Shown here one piece after another: positions 1 through 6,904 of a stretch of 64,000 bases of DNA (the stretch's first letter is position 1; every line of letters starts with the position of its first letter). This stretch comes from Sphingopyxis sp. (lineage in GTDB: Bacteria; Pseudomonadota; Alphaproteobacteria; Sphingomonadales; Sphingomonadaceae). The stretch lies in NCBI RefSeq assembly GCF_016704835.1, contig NZ_JADIZJ010000001.1, positions 372,001 through 436,000 on the forward strand. The letters are read 5' to 3'. The notes beneath the pieces were generated by a model. The model was given only the letters and a program-made list of their open reading frames with translations. It had not been told where the DNA came from and did not search any database. A program made the translations under genes and the position numbers.

Positions 1-221
1 AGGTGGGCGGCGTCAAGATGGGCGTCAATTACGGCTGCAACAAAGTGCGTTTTCTGTCGCCGGTTCGCTCGGGCAAGCGCGTGCGCAGCCATATCAAGCT
101 GCTCGAACTGGAAGAAAAGCGTCCCGGCCAGTGGCAACAGACCAATGAAGTGACCGTCGAGATCGAGGGCGAGGAAAAGCCCGCCCTGATCGCCGAATGG
201 ATCAGCCAGTTTTTCGTTTGA
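1..221 (+). CDS. MaoC-family dehydratase, C-terminal fragment (cut by window start)
   Basis: The reading frame is already open at the left edge (codons in phase with base 3) and stops with TGA at 219-221, leaving about 72 residues. The residues match the end of the MaoC/hot-dog hydratase family: a GVNYGCNKVRF strand, the SPVRSGKRVR turn, then an acidic strand ending ALIAEWISQFFV. Such proteins hydrate trans-2-enoyl-CoA in beta-oxidation-like pathways. The catalytic Asp/His of the family would lie upstream and are not visible. It sits 54 bases before a thiolase on the same strand, which fits an acyl-CoA degradation operon. Confidence 0.8.
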   Translation, partial: VGGVKMGVNYGCNKVRFLSPVRSGKRVRSHIKLLELEEKRPGQWQQTNEVTVEIEGEEKPALIAEWISQFFV

Positions 222-275
222 GCGCCGCCCTCCCCGGCAAAGATTCTCTCAAACTCTTCGAAGAGGAATATCAAC

Positions 276-1457
276 ATGCGTGACGCCGTCATCGTTTCCA
301 CCGCCCGCACTCCGCTGACCAAGTCAGGCCGCGGCTCGTTCAACAACACCTTGTCGCCGACGCTCGGCGCTTACTCGGTCAAGGCCGCGGTTGAACGCGC
401 CGGCCTCGACGGCGGCGAGATCGACGACGTGCTGTTCGGCGCCGCCATGCAGCAGGGCTCGCAGACGATGAATGTTGCGCGCCTGATCGCGTTGCGCGCC
501 GGGCTGCCCGTCACTGTCCCCGGCATGTCGATCGACCGCCAATGTTCGTCCGGCCTGATGACAATCGCGACCGCCGCCAAGCAGATCATCGTCGACCGCC
601 AGGACATCTGCGTCGCCGGCGGGGTTGAAAGCATCTCGAAGGTCAGCGGCAGCGGCAAGGTCTTCATCGAGACCGACGCCGAGCTGATCGCGATGCACAA
701 GGACACCTATATGCCGATGATCGGCACCGCCGAGGTCGTCGCCAAGCGCTACAACATCAGCCGCGAAGCACAGGATGAATATTCGCTCCAGTCGCAGCAG
801 CGCACTGCCGCGGCGCAGGCCGCGGGCCTCTATGCCGACGAAATCGTCGCGTGCAACGCGACGATGGGCGTGATGGACAAGGAAACCAAGGAAGTTTCGT
901 TCAAAGAGGTTACCGCTGACAGGGACGAGTGCAACCGCGCCGACACCACGCTCGAAGGGCTGTCAAGCCTGAAACCGGTGATGGGTGAGGGTCACACGAT
1001 TACCGCGGGCAACGCCAGCCAGCTCGCCGACGGATCGTCGGCGTGCGTCGTAATGGAAGCCAAGGTCGCCGAAAAGCGTGGCCTCCAGCCGCTTGGCCGC
1101 TATGTCGGCATGGCGGTCGCGGGCACCGAACCCGACGAAATGGGCATCGGCCCCGTGTTCGCGATCCCCAAGCTGCTCGAACGCTTCGAGCTCAAGATGG
1201 ACGACATCGGCCTGTGGGAACTCAACGAAGCCTTCGCCGTGCAGGTGCTGTACTGCCGCGACAAGCTCGGCATTCCGAACGAGCTGCTCAACGTCAACGG
1301 CGGCTCGATCTCGATCGGCCACCCGTTCGGTATGACCGGCGCGCGCTGTGTCGGCCACGCGCTGCTCGAAGGCAAGCGCCGCGGCGTGAAATATGCCGTT
1401 GTCACGATGTGCATCGGCGGCGGTCAGGGCGCAGCGGGCCTGTTCGAGGTCTTCTGA
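276..1457 (+). CDS. Thiolase (acetyl-CoA C-acyltransferase family)
   Basis: A 393-residue thiolase of normal length. All catalytic elements are visible: nucleophilic Cys90 in DRQCSSG, His349 in the GHPFGMTGAR motif, and Cys379 in MCIGGGQG. A NEAFAVQ motif precedes the histidine. The enzyme should cleave 3-ketoacyl-CoA with CoA, or run in the condensing direction; the sequence does not fix the substrate chain length. A GAGGAA ribosome site lies 7 bases before the ATG. It follows the MaoC gene and is followed after one base by a CMD-family gene, so the four genes at 1-2351 are probably one catabolic operon. Confidence 0.93.
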   Translation: MRDAVIVSTARTPLTKSGRGSFNNTLSPTLGAYSVKAAVERAGLDGGEIDDVLFGAAMQQGSQTMNVARLIALRAGLPVTVPGMSIDRQCSSGLMTIATAAKQIIVDRQDICVAGGVESISKVSGSGKVFIETDAELIAMHKDTYMPMIGTAEVVAKRYNISREAQDEYSLQSQQRTAAAQAAGLYADEIVACNATMGVMDKETKEVSFKEVTADRDECNRADTTLEGLSSLKPVMGEGHTITAGNASQLADGSSACVVMEAKVAEKRGLQPLGRYVGMAVAGTEPDEMGIGPVFAIPKLLERFELKMDDIGLWELNEAFAVQVLYCRDKLGIPNELLNVNGGSISIGHPFGMTGARCVGHALLEGKRRGVKYAVVTMCIGGGQGAAGLFEVF

Positions 1458-1458
1458 T

Positions 1459-2043
1459 TTGCGCCTAGGTAAATCGCGTATCGAGCCGGTCGATCTGGGC
1501 CGGCTCGATACCGATCAGCGCGCGGCGCTTGAACCCTTCCTTGCCTCCGATGGAGGCAAGGTCGGCGGCGGCAAGATCCTCAATATCTTCCGCACCCTCG
1601 CCCATGCGCCACGGGCGCTGACCGCCTTCCTCGCGTGGGGAAATTACATCCTGTCGAAGCGCAATGCGCTCACCGCGCGCGATCGCGAACTCGTTATCCT
1701 GCGCACCGGCTACAACTGCCGCTCGGGCTATGAGTGGACGCAGCACAAGCGCATCGGCCTCGACTGCGGCCTCACCGAAGCCGAGATCGCGCGCGTCAAG
1801 GCCGGTCCCGATGCCGTCGGCTGGAGCGACCTCGACCAAGCCATGCTGCGCGCTACCGACGAACTCACCTGCGATCATTTCGTCACCGATGCCACTTGGG
1901 CGGCGCTCGCCCGCCTCGGCAACAAGGGCCGGATGGATCTGGTGATGACCGTGGGCCAATACACCCAGGTTTCGATGATCCTGAACAGCTTCGGCGTTCA
2001 GGTCGAGGACGGCTGGGACGTCGACCCCGATTTGAAAGCCTGA
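1459..2043 (+). CDS. Carboxymuconolactone decarboxylase (AhpD-like) family protein
   Basis: About 194 residues if translation starts at the TTG at 1459, one base after the thiolase stop. An in-frame ATG at 1393 would overlap the thiolase by 65 bases and gives a non-family arginine-rich leader, so it is rejected. The core LAHAPRALTAFLAWG...RDRELVILRTGYNCRSGYEWTQH is typical of the CMD fold. The AhpD CxxC redox pair is absent (NCRSGYEW), so peroxidase activity is unlikely and the family member is probably a decarboxylase/hydrolase-like or unassigned enzyme. Operon partners are acyl-CoA enzymes. Confidence 0.85.
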   Translation: MRLGKSRIEPVDLGRLDTDQRAALEPFLASDGGKVGGGKILNIFRTLAHAPRALTAFLAWGNYILSKRNALTARDRELVILRTGYNCRSGYEWTQHKRIGLDCGLTEAEIARVKAGPDAVGWSDLDQAMLRATDELTCDHFVTDATWAALARLGNKGRMDLVMTVGQYTQVSMILNSFGVQVEDGWDVDPDLKA

Positions 2044-2060
2044 ACTTTAGGGAGAATGAC

Positions 2061-2351
2061 ATGAGTGCCATCGGTATCATCGCGACGATCCGCGTCCAGC
2101 CCGGCAAGGAAGCCGAATTCGAGGGCGTCTTCGCCGAGCTTGCCCCCGCGGTCGCCGCGAACGAGCCCGGCAACAGCTACTATCGATTGTTCCGCACCGA
2201 CGAGACCGGCATTTACAAGGTCATGGAATGCTATGACGACGGCGCGGCGGTCGATGCGCACCGCGCCTCCGACCATTTCCGCACCCTCGGCGCGAAACTT
2301 GGTCCGTGCCTGGCGGGCGCACCGGAGATTGAAAAGCTGAGCGCAGTTTAA
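2061..2351 (+). CDS. Antibiotic biosynthesis monooxygenase (ABM) domain protein
   Basis: A 96-residue single-domain protein starting at the ATG at 2061 after an AGGGAGA site; 17 bases separate it from the preceding gene. The pattern IIATIRVQPGKEAEFEGVFAEL, then YYRLFRTDETGIYKVMECYDD, then a C-terminal HFRTLG segment is the ferredoxin-like ABM (Dabb-type) fold. Relatives act as small cofactor-independent oxygenases or quinone-related enzymes, but many have no assigned reaction. Here it closes the MaoC-thiolase-CMD operon and may act on the same unknown substrate. Confidence 0.85.
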   Translation: MSAIGIIATIRVQPGKEAEFEGVFAELAPAVAANEPGNSYYRLFRTDETGIYKVMECYDDGAAVDAHRASDHFRTLGAKLGPCLAGAPEIEKLSAV

Positions 2352-2365
2352 GGCCCTCACGGCGT

Positions 2366-2397
2366 AGCCGACTTCAATCCTCAGATTGTCGGCTTTT
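2366..2397 (+). terminator. Weak hairpin terminator candidate after the ABM gene
   Basis: A 7-bp inverted repeat AGCCGAC/GTCGGCT with a 15-base loop is followed by TTTT. It is 14 bases beyond the ABM stop codon and could end the 1-2351 operon. The loop is long and the T tract short, so it is only a candidate. The remaining bases up to 2596 show nothing recognisable. Confidence 0.3.
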
Positions 2398-2596
2398 CGA
2401 CGGTGGTTGCAACGGATGGGGGCAACGCATTAATCTTTGGAAGAAGATGATGTTGAGCTCTGTCAGGCCTTCGAAAACGGGATAGTGGCCGACTGGGACC
2501 GTCGGCATTGAGAAACGGCTAGGCGGAAAGCGGCCTTTCCTTTTGGCGCGTCGACGACAGCTTCTGCCAGCTGGCTAGCAGCAAAGCCGAACCCAT

Positions 2597-2962
2597 TTAC
2601 GGCAGCCTGTGAGCGGAATGCCCACGCACGCGCTTGGCTCCCAGCATCATCTCGCTGATATCACCCTGATGACGAAAGCTGAGGATGATCAGATAGACCG
2701 AGAGAAATAGCATTCCGCCCAATACCGCGAGCAGGCCAAGCGCAATGCCGCTAAGGGTGAAGTCGTTGCGCCAAGCGGTCCAAAGTCCTGAGAGCAAAAG
2801 GAAGGTGAAAAAGTCAAAATTGAACTGGCCGGGCCACGCCATGGCAGCCATGTCGCCGAAGAAAATTGGCAGCAGATTCCATCCATGCGCGCCAATCGTG
2901 ACGCCGGTATAAATGAGAATAGACAGCAGGCACGCCGCGAGAAAAGTTCTAAACCAAATCAT
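2597..2962 (-). CDS. Small inner-membrane protein of unknown function
   Basis: A 121-residue protein with about three hydrophobic segments: residues 5-28, 50-62 with flanking aromatics, and 70-95. The middle reads GWNLLPIFFGDMAAMAWPGQFNFDF, and a basic tail (AKRVRGHSAHRL) ends the protein. I do not recognise a named domain; similar short membrane proteins with a GDM.A..WPGQFN motif occur in sphingomonads. It stands alone, with no co-directional neighbour, so the context gives no function. Confidence 0.65.
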   Translation of the reverse strand: MIWFRTFLAACLLSILIYTGVTIGAHGWNLLPIFFGDMAAMAWPGQFNFDFFTFLLLSGLWTAWRNDFTLSGIALGLLAVLGGMLFLSVYLIILSFRHQGDISEMMLGAKRVRGHSAHRLP

Positions 2963-3513
2963 CGTCCCCTCCCCTATTGAAGCATTTCGCGAGAGGAGAG
3001 ATCACAATTCGCCTCCGCTGACAATTACCTCCAAATTCGCGCCCCTCCCAAAATGGCCGTCAGCGGTCCGCAAGTGCTTCGCCCCACAGGACTGGGGGTG
3101 GCCGCTTGCCGACTGGCGTCTATGGATGGCTCCCGCCTTCCAAGTGCAAAGTGATGATCTGGCCCTTGTCGGGTGCAGTCGTTTGTCCGGCCTGTTGATG
3201 CAGTCGGTATAGGCCGCTGTCCCCGACGGGTTCACGAACAAGGTCCGGTCGGCATTGCAGAATCAAGGCCAGATCGTGAGAAACTTGCTTTGTGAGGTCT
3301 ACATCATTCATTTCGTTTTGCGACCATATGTCCACCACTCCCAAAACCTGCACCTTTATGGCGTAGGTCAGGTCGTCATGATTGATAGAATCGATTCTTA
3401 ATTGGGAAGATAAGCGACCGGCTTTGACCAGACCGGATAGCGTCTCATGGAGAAACCAGAGAAACGTCGTGGACCACGTTAAATTAAAATTCTGAACGCT
3501 AAGCCATTGAAAA
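2963..3513. other. Stretch without a convincing gene
   Basis: About 550 bases between the small membrane protein and tRNA-Arg. Local base composition is less GC-rich than in the flanking genes. The longest frame (3120-3521, minus, 133 codons) begins inside the tRNA 3' end, so its first ATG is not credible; an internal ATG at 3311 would leave about 63 residues (MNDVDLTKQVSHDLALILQC...), which I do not recognise. It could be a gene remnant beside a tRNA, but no integrase or attachment-site duplicate is visible. Confidence 0.4.
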
Positions 3514-3590
3514 TGGTGCACCCGGCGGGATTCGAACCCACGGCCCCCAGATTAGGAATCTGATGCTCTATCCTGCTGAGCTACGGGTGC
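3514..3590 (-). tRNA. tRNA-Arg (anticodon CCT)
   Basis: Read on the minus strand, the acceptor arms GCACCCG (3590-3584) and CGGGTGC (3524-3518) pair perfectly. The D-arm GCTCAGC...GAGC, the anticodon stem CAGAT/ATCTG around the loop with CCT, and the T-arm GGTTCGAATC are all present. The discriminator is A and the CCA end is encoded (3516-3514). Anticodon CCT reads AGG (Arg), a rare codon in GC-rich alphaproteobacteria. Confidence 0.96.
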
Positions 3591-3639
3591 GCTGCGATTC
3601 GTTTAGCGGCGCCGGATGCGCAGCGTCAATTAGCTTGGC

Positions 3640-4113
3640 TCAATTGACGGCGTCCGGCGGGACGATCGGGACCAGCAAAGGCATCGCCGCAATCCCGTCG
3701 TCGCGTAGCGCCTGCGCCTCCTGCGGCGAGGCCTGCCCGTGGATCAGAACCTCGGCGGCGCGGCCTTCGTGCATGGCGCGCGCTGCGTCAGCAAAATCGC
3801 GCCCGACCCAGCGCGACTGCGGCAGCATCTCGGCCTGTTTCGCTGCGATTTCGGCCATCACTTTACGCACCAGTTCGGGCGAAATTTCGGTCGCAGCAGG
3901 GGAATGGTCGCGAGTGGTCGGCACTTTGAATGTCAGCTGGTTCGACTTGGCGCCAATACGCGGCGCCATCACCGCTTTTACGACCTCACTGTCGCCGCAC
4001 ACCGGACAGCCAATCAGACCGCGCGCCTGTTGGTCGGCAAAGCTGTCGCTGCTCGCGAACCAGGCTTCGAAACGGTGATCTCCGGCAGCGCAGCAAAGGT
4101 CAAAAACGATCAA
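3640..4113 (-). CDS. DUF1178 family protein
   Basis: A 157-residue protein starting MIVFDLCCAAGDHRFEAWFASSDSF, followed by a CPVCG knuckle near residue 36 and the C-terminal EVLIHGQAS...ALRDDGIAAMPLLVP. This is the DUF1178 family, short cytosolic proteins with a rubredoxin-like zinc knuckle and no established biochemical role. It lies 2 bases after grxC in the same direction, a common alphaproteobacterial neighbourhood (comF-grxC-DUF1178), so it is likely co-transcribed. In many relatives a carbon-nitrogen hydrolase gene sits between grxC and DUF1178; it is missing here. Confidence 0.88.
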   Translation of the reverse strand: MIVFDLCCAAGDHRFEAWFASSDSFADQQARGLIGCPVCGDSEVVKAVMAPRIGAKSNQLTFKVPTTRDHSPAATEISPELVRKVMAEIAAKQAEMLPQSRWVGRDFADAARAMHEGRAAEVLIHGQASPQEAQALRDDGIAAMPLLVPIVPPDAVN

Positions 4114-4115
4114 GG

Positions 4116-4376
4116 TCAGCCGAGCCCCAGCAGTGGGTCGAGCCCGCCGCGCGCGTCGAGTGCAGCCATGTCATCGCTGCCGCCGATATGCTGTCCGTCG
4201 ATGAATATCTGCGGTACGGTGCGTGCACCGCCGGCGCGTTCGATCATCGCGTCGAACCCGGCGCGGTCCATCGTCACGTCAATCTCTTGATATTCAGCGC
4301 CCTTGCCATCGAGCAGCGCCTTGGCGCGCGAGCAATAGGGGCAAAGAAATTTGGTAAAAACTTCGATCTTGGCCAT
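4116..4376 (-). CDS. grxC: Glutaredoxin 3
   Basis: An 86-residue dithiol glutaredoxin. The active site CPYC is at residues 12-15, followed by the TVPQIFIDGQHIGGSDD segment (cis-Pro loop and glutathione-binding GG) and a helix with the ALDARGGLDPLL tail. It reduces protein disulfides and glutathione-mixed disulfides in the cytosol with GSH. Length is normal for GrxC. It sits between the decayed comF and DUF1178 on the same strand. Confidence 0.94.
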   Translation of the reverse strand: MAKIEVFTKFLCPYCSRAKALLDGKGAEYQEIDVTMDRAGFDAMIERAGGARTVPQIFIDGQHIGGSDDMAALDARGGLDPLLGLG

Positions 4377-4448
4377 TTGGCTATCCTGTCATCATCTAAT
4401 CCGACATATCGGAATCCAACGAAGCAAAGTCAAATATGTTGCTCGTCA

Positions 4449-4956
4449 TCAGTGCCTCGGGAATAACCGCGCCCAAGTCAGCGCCGACACGCGCACCGCG
4501 ACGCTGCGCCGCAGCACTTTTACCGCAGCGCACAATGTTGCGCCGCTGGCATGGGCATCGTCGATCAACATGATGTGGCGCCCTGTAGCGCGCGCTGTGG
4601 CATCGCCCGCAAGCGCAAACGCCCCGGCGACGCTTCGCTCACGCTCGCGCCGCCCATTGCCGCGGAGCGATGCGGTCGATTTGACCGGTACAGAAGATGA
4701 TGGTCGCGTGGCGCTCCGCTTACCCGCGCCAGATCGTCCGCGACCGGTGCCGCCTCGTTGAAGCCGCGCGACCACAGGCGCCAACGGTGCAGCGGCGGCG
4801 ACCAGCAGGTCAGGCAACTGGCGATCTTCGCCGACGATGAGGCCGCAGCTGGGGCAACGCGTAATCGACGATCGCACGCGCCGCGATGCGCAAACCGCCG
4901 AGCAACTCGCCGGCCGGCGCATCTTCTTTTTCGACATCACCCGTCGCACTCGCCAT
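4449..4956 (-). pseudogene. comF: Degraded comF (double zinc ribbon/phosphoribosyltransferase protein)
   Basis: ComF family pieces are visible but scattered over three minus-strand frames. One frame has a start region at 4956 ending AARAIVDYALP. A second has the first zinc knuckle CPSCGLIVGED. A third has CLTCWSP joined directly to HRWRLWSRGFNEAAPVADDLA, the family's RRGFNQA motif. The first conserved C-terminal block, TASLRGNGRRERERSVAGAFAL plus HIMLIDDAHASGATL (the PRPP loop), is in the knuckle frame and ends at 4449. About 100 residues between the CW and RGFN motifs are missing. At least three frame changes plus this deletion make it a pseudogene unless the sequence is poor here. ComF normally supports DNA uptake/processing. 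Confidence 0.75.
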
Positions 4957-4998
4957 CACCAGCTTGTGAAGCAACGCCGCGGACGGCACAAGCGGCGC

Positions 4999-5850
4999 AT
5001 GTCGCAGTCGCCCCGCCCGCTTTTTTCGTCCGCCCGCCACGGTGCCCAACGCGACCGCATGGCGTGGCAGCCCGCATCGGCCAATTTCCTCGCGCCCATC
5101 GTCGCCGAAACCCTGCTCGACCGACTGGCGATGGTTACGCGCAAATTTCCGCGCGCATTGCTCATCGGTGCGCATGATGCTGCGCTCGCCGAACATCTGC
5201 GAGCGCTCTGCGCCGACCTGACCATTGTCGAGGCGGGGCCGCGCCTCGCAGCCGAAAGCGGCGCCATCGTGGTCGAGGCCGACGCCATCAATCTGCCTTT
5301 TGCCAGTTTCGACCTCATTCTCTGGCCCGGCGGGCTCGATAGCGTCAACGACGTGCCCGGCGCGCTGGTCCGCCTGCGCGCGCTGCTCGCGCCGGACGGC
5401 CTCCTGCTCGGCGCGTTCGTGGGCGACGGCAGTCTGCCGCGGCTGCGCCGCGCGGTGATGGCCGACGGCGTCCGCCCGATCGCGCGGCTGCACCCACAGA
5501 TCGACCTCGCGGCGATGGGCAATTTGCTTCAACGTGTGGGTTTCACGCTGCCCGTGGTCGATGTCGAGGCACTGACCGTACGCTACGGCGACTGGTTCGC
5601 GCTGGTCCGCGACTTACGCGCCGCTGGACTGTCGAGCCGACTTGCGCCCGCCCCGTCGCCGCTGACGCGCGAGGAAGTCGGAAGGATCGCCGCTGTCTTT
5701 GCCGCGCAGGCCGATCCCGACGGACGCATCGCCGAAAGCCTGCGCATCATCCATTTCAGTGGCTGGGCGCCGCATCCGGACCAGCCGCAGCCGGCCAGAC
5801 GTGGCAGCGGCACCGCCTCGCTCGCCGCCGCTTTGAAGCCGAAAAGCTAG
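4999..5850 (+). CDS. SAM-dependent methyltransferase-like protein (BioC/NDUFAF5 type)
   Basis: 283 residues from the ATG at 4999; longer starts upstream run into the comF region and add an arginine-rich non-family leader. The Rossmann pattern is visible: PRALLIGAHDAALAEHL (motif I position), LTIVEAGPRL, then EADAINLPFASFDLILWPGGLDSVNDVPGALVRLRALLAPDGLLLGAFVGDGSL, as in class I methyltransferases. Motif I lacks the usual GxGxG, as in the mitochondrial assembly-factor group. Divergent from comF by 42 bases, and its 3' end overlaps mutT convergently. Substrate unknown. Confidence 0.82.
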   Translation: MSQSPRPLFSSARHGAQRDRMAWQPASANFLAPIVAETLLDRLAMVTRKFPRALLIGAHDAALAEHLRALCADLTIVEAGPRLAAESGAIVVEADAINLPFASFDLILWPGGLDSVNDVPGALVRLRALLAPDGLLLGAFVGDGSLPRLRRAVMADGVRPIARLHPQIDLAAMGNLLQRVGFTLPVVDVEALTVRYGDWFALVRDLRAAGLSSRLAPAPSPLTREEVGRIAAVFAAQADPDGRIAESLRIIHFSGWAPHPDQPQPARRGSGTASLAAALKPKS

Positions 5851-6275
5851 ATCAACGCCTCCAGCAGGCCGATCAGCGGTTTGTCGGCGGGCGGCATCGC
5901 CAGACCATGCAGTTCGACCGGCCTCGCCCAGCGGAGCGCGCTGGCGTGCTGAGGCGTCGGCGTACCGCGCCATTTCCGGCACACATAGAGCAGTAGCAAC
6001 AGATGCCGGTCGCCTAGCATGTCGCTGGCAAAACAAGCTGGGGCCAGACAGGCCTGCTCGACGTCGATAGCCAGTTCTTCGGCCAACTCGCGCACCAGCG
6101 CCTGTTCCGGCGTTTCGCCAGGTTCGATCTTGCCGCCGGGAAATTCCCATAGCCCCGCCATCGACAGGCCTTCGGGGCGCTGCTGTACCAGCAGCCGGCC
6201 GTCACGATCGACAAGTGCGGCAGCAACGACAATCAGGCTGCTTTTCGGCGGTTTTCCGGGGTTGGTCGCGGACAA
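5847..6275 (-). CDS. mutT: NUDIX hydrolase, MutT (8-oxo-dGTP diphosphatase)
   Basis: A 142-residue Nudix protein. The Nudix box GGKIEPGETPEQALVRELAEELAI runs over residues 47-70 with the REL.EEL core intact. The preceding LLVQQRPEGLSMAGLWEFPG is the MutT-type segment that holds oxidised guanine nucleotides. It should hydrolyse 8-oxo-dGTP and prevent A:T to C:G transversions. The gene overlaps the 3' end of the methyltransferase by 4 bases on the opposite strand. The specific substrate is inferred from family resemblance. Confidence 0.9.
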   Translation of the reverse strand: MSATNPGKPPKSSLIVVAAALVDRDGRLLVQQRPEGLSMAGLWEFPGGKIEPGETPEQALVRELAEELAIDVEQACLAPACFASDMLGDRHLLLLLYVCRKWRGTPTPQHASALRWARPVELHGLAMPPADKPLIGLLEALI

Positions 6276-6340
6276 ATTGTTAACTTTCCTGTGCGATCAT
6301 GGGCATCCTCGGGAACTATACTTCAGTCAGGGGTGGAACA

Positions 6341-6511
6341 ATGCGCAATCTTTACAGGCTGATGCGGTCGACCAGGGCCGCTACAGCCGTCGAATATGGG
6401 CTGCTCATAGCCCTTATATTTCTGGCGGCTGTCACCGCCGTCGGCAATGTGGCGAATAGCACCGGAACCATGTGGAATGAGGTTTCGACAGCCGCCCAAA
6501 CCAACATGTAG
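6341..6511 (+). CDS. flp: Flp/Fap-type pilin 1
   Basis: 56 residues starting at the ATG at 6341 (GGGTGG site at 6331); an in-frame ATG at 6299 is less likely. Basic leader MRNLYRLMRSTRA, then ATAVEYGLLIALIFLAAVTAVG: the Flp prepilin cleavage region with Glu+5 and Tyr+6, followed by the hydrophobic assembly helix. Position -1 is Ala rather than the usual Gly. Flp pilins are exported and assembled by a Tad machine, absent from this window. A second pilin gene follows 146 bases downstream. Confidence 0.88.
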   Translation: MRNLYRLMRSTRAATAVEYGLLIALIFLAAVTAVGNVANSTGTMWNEVSTAAQTNM

Positions 6512-6657
6512 CGTTACGATGGCTGTCTCCTTTCTGGACTGTCGTTCCAGTTTTTCGGTATCGGCCATTAAGATTTTCAAAACCTATTCGCCTTAAACCA
6601 GCCAGTGTTGACCCAGACCAGACCGTCAACAGGGTAAGTGAAATTAGGAGACCAGTC

Positions 6658-6822
6658 ATGAAGTTCATCAAAAAGTTCGTCCGCGACACCAAGGCCGCTA
6701 CCGCCATCGAATACGGCCTGATTGCCGCTCTCATCGCCGTCGCCGGCATCACTGCGATGACTGCTGTTGGCGAAAGCGTCGGCAACACCTTCAACGAAGT
6801 TTCGACCGAACTGGACAAGTAA
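6658..6822 (+). CDS. flp: Flp/Fap-type pilin 2
   Basis: A 54-residue pilin, MKFIKKFVRDTKA followed by ATAIEYGLIAALIAVAGITAM and a polar tail ending ELDK. It has the Glu+5/Tyr+6 Flp signature, again with Ala at -1, and is the more canonical of the two pilins here. TTAGGAG lies 10 bases before the ATG. A strong intrinsic terminator follows 41 bases after the stop, so the pilin mRNA probably ends there. The peptidase and Tad secretion genes must be elsewhere. Confidence 0.92.
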   Translation: MKFIKKFVRDTKAATAIEYGLIAALIAVAGITAMTAVGESVGNTFNEVSTELDK

Positions 6823-6863
6823 GGTTCGGCGTTCGCGCCTCTGGGCGCGAGCGGCAAAAGAGA

Positions 6864-6895
6864 GGGCGGTGGAGCAATCCACCGCCCTTTTTTTT
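6864..6895 (+). terminator. Rho-independent terminator after the Flp pilins
   Basis: A perfect 10-bp stem (GGGCGGTGGA/TCCACCGCCC) with a 4-base GCAA loop is followed by eight T residues on the plus strand. This is the strongest intrinsic terminator in the window and ends 9 bases before the M48 gene's stop codon on the opposite strand. Confidence 0.93.
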
Positions 6896-6904
6896 CTCGC
6901 GCTT

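Noticed and set aside
3120..3521. Minus-strand 133-codon frame between tRNA-Arg and the small membrane protein
   Set aside because: Its first ATG lies inside the tRNA, no ribosome site is visible at the internal ATG, and no family is recognised; kept only as a possible remnant.
6833..6850. Small GCGCCTC...GGGCGCG hairpin after the second pilin
   Set aside because: No T tract; the strong terminator 14 bases further explains transcript ending.
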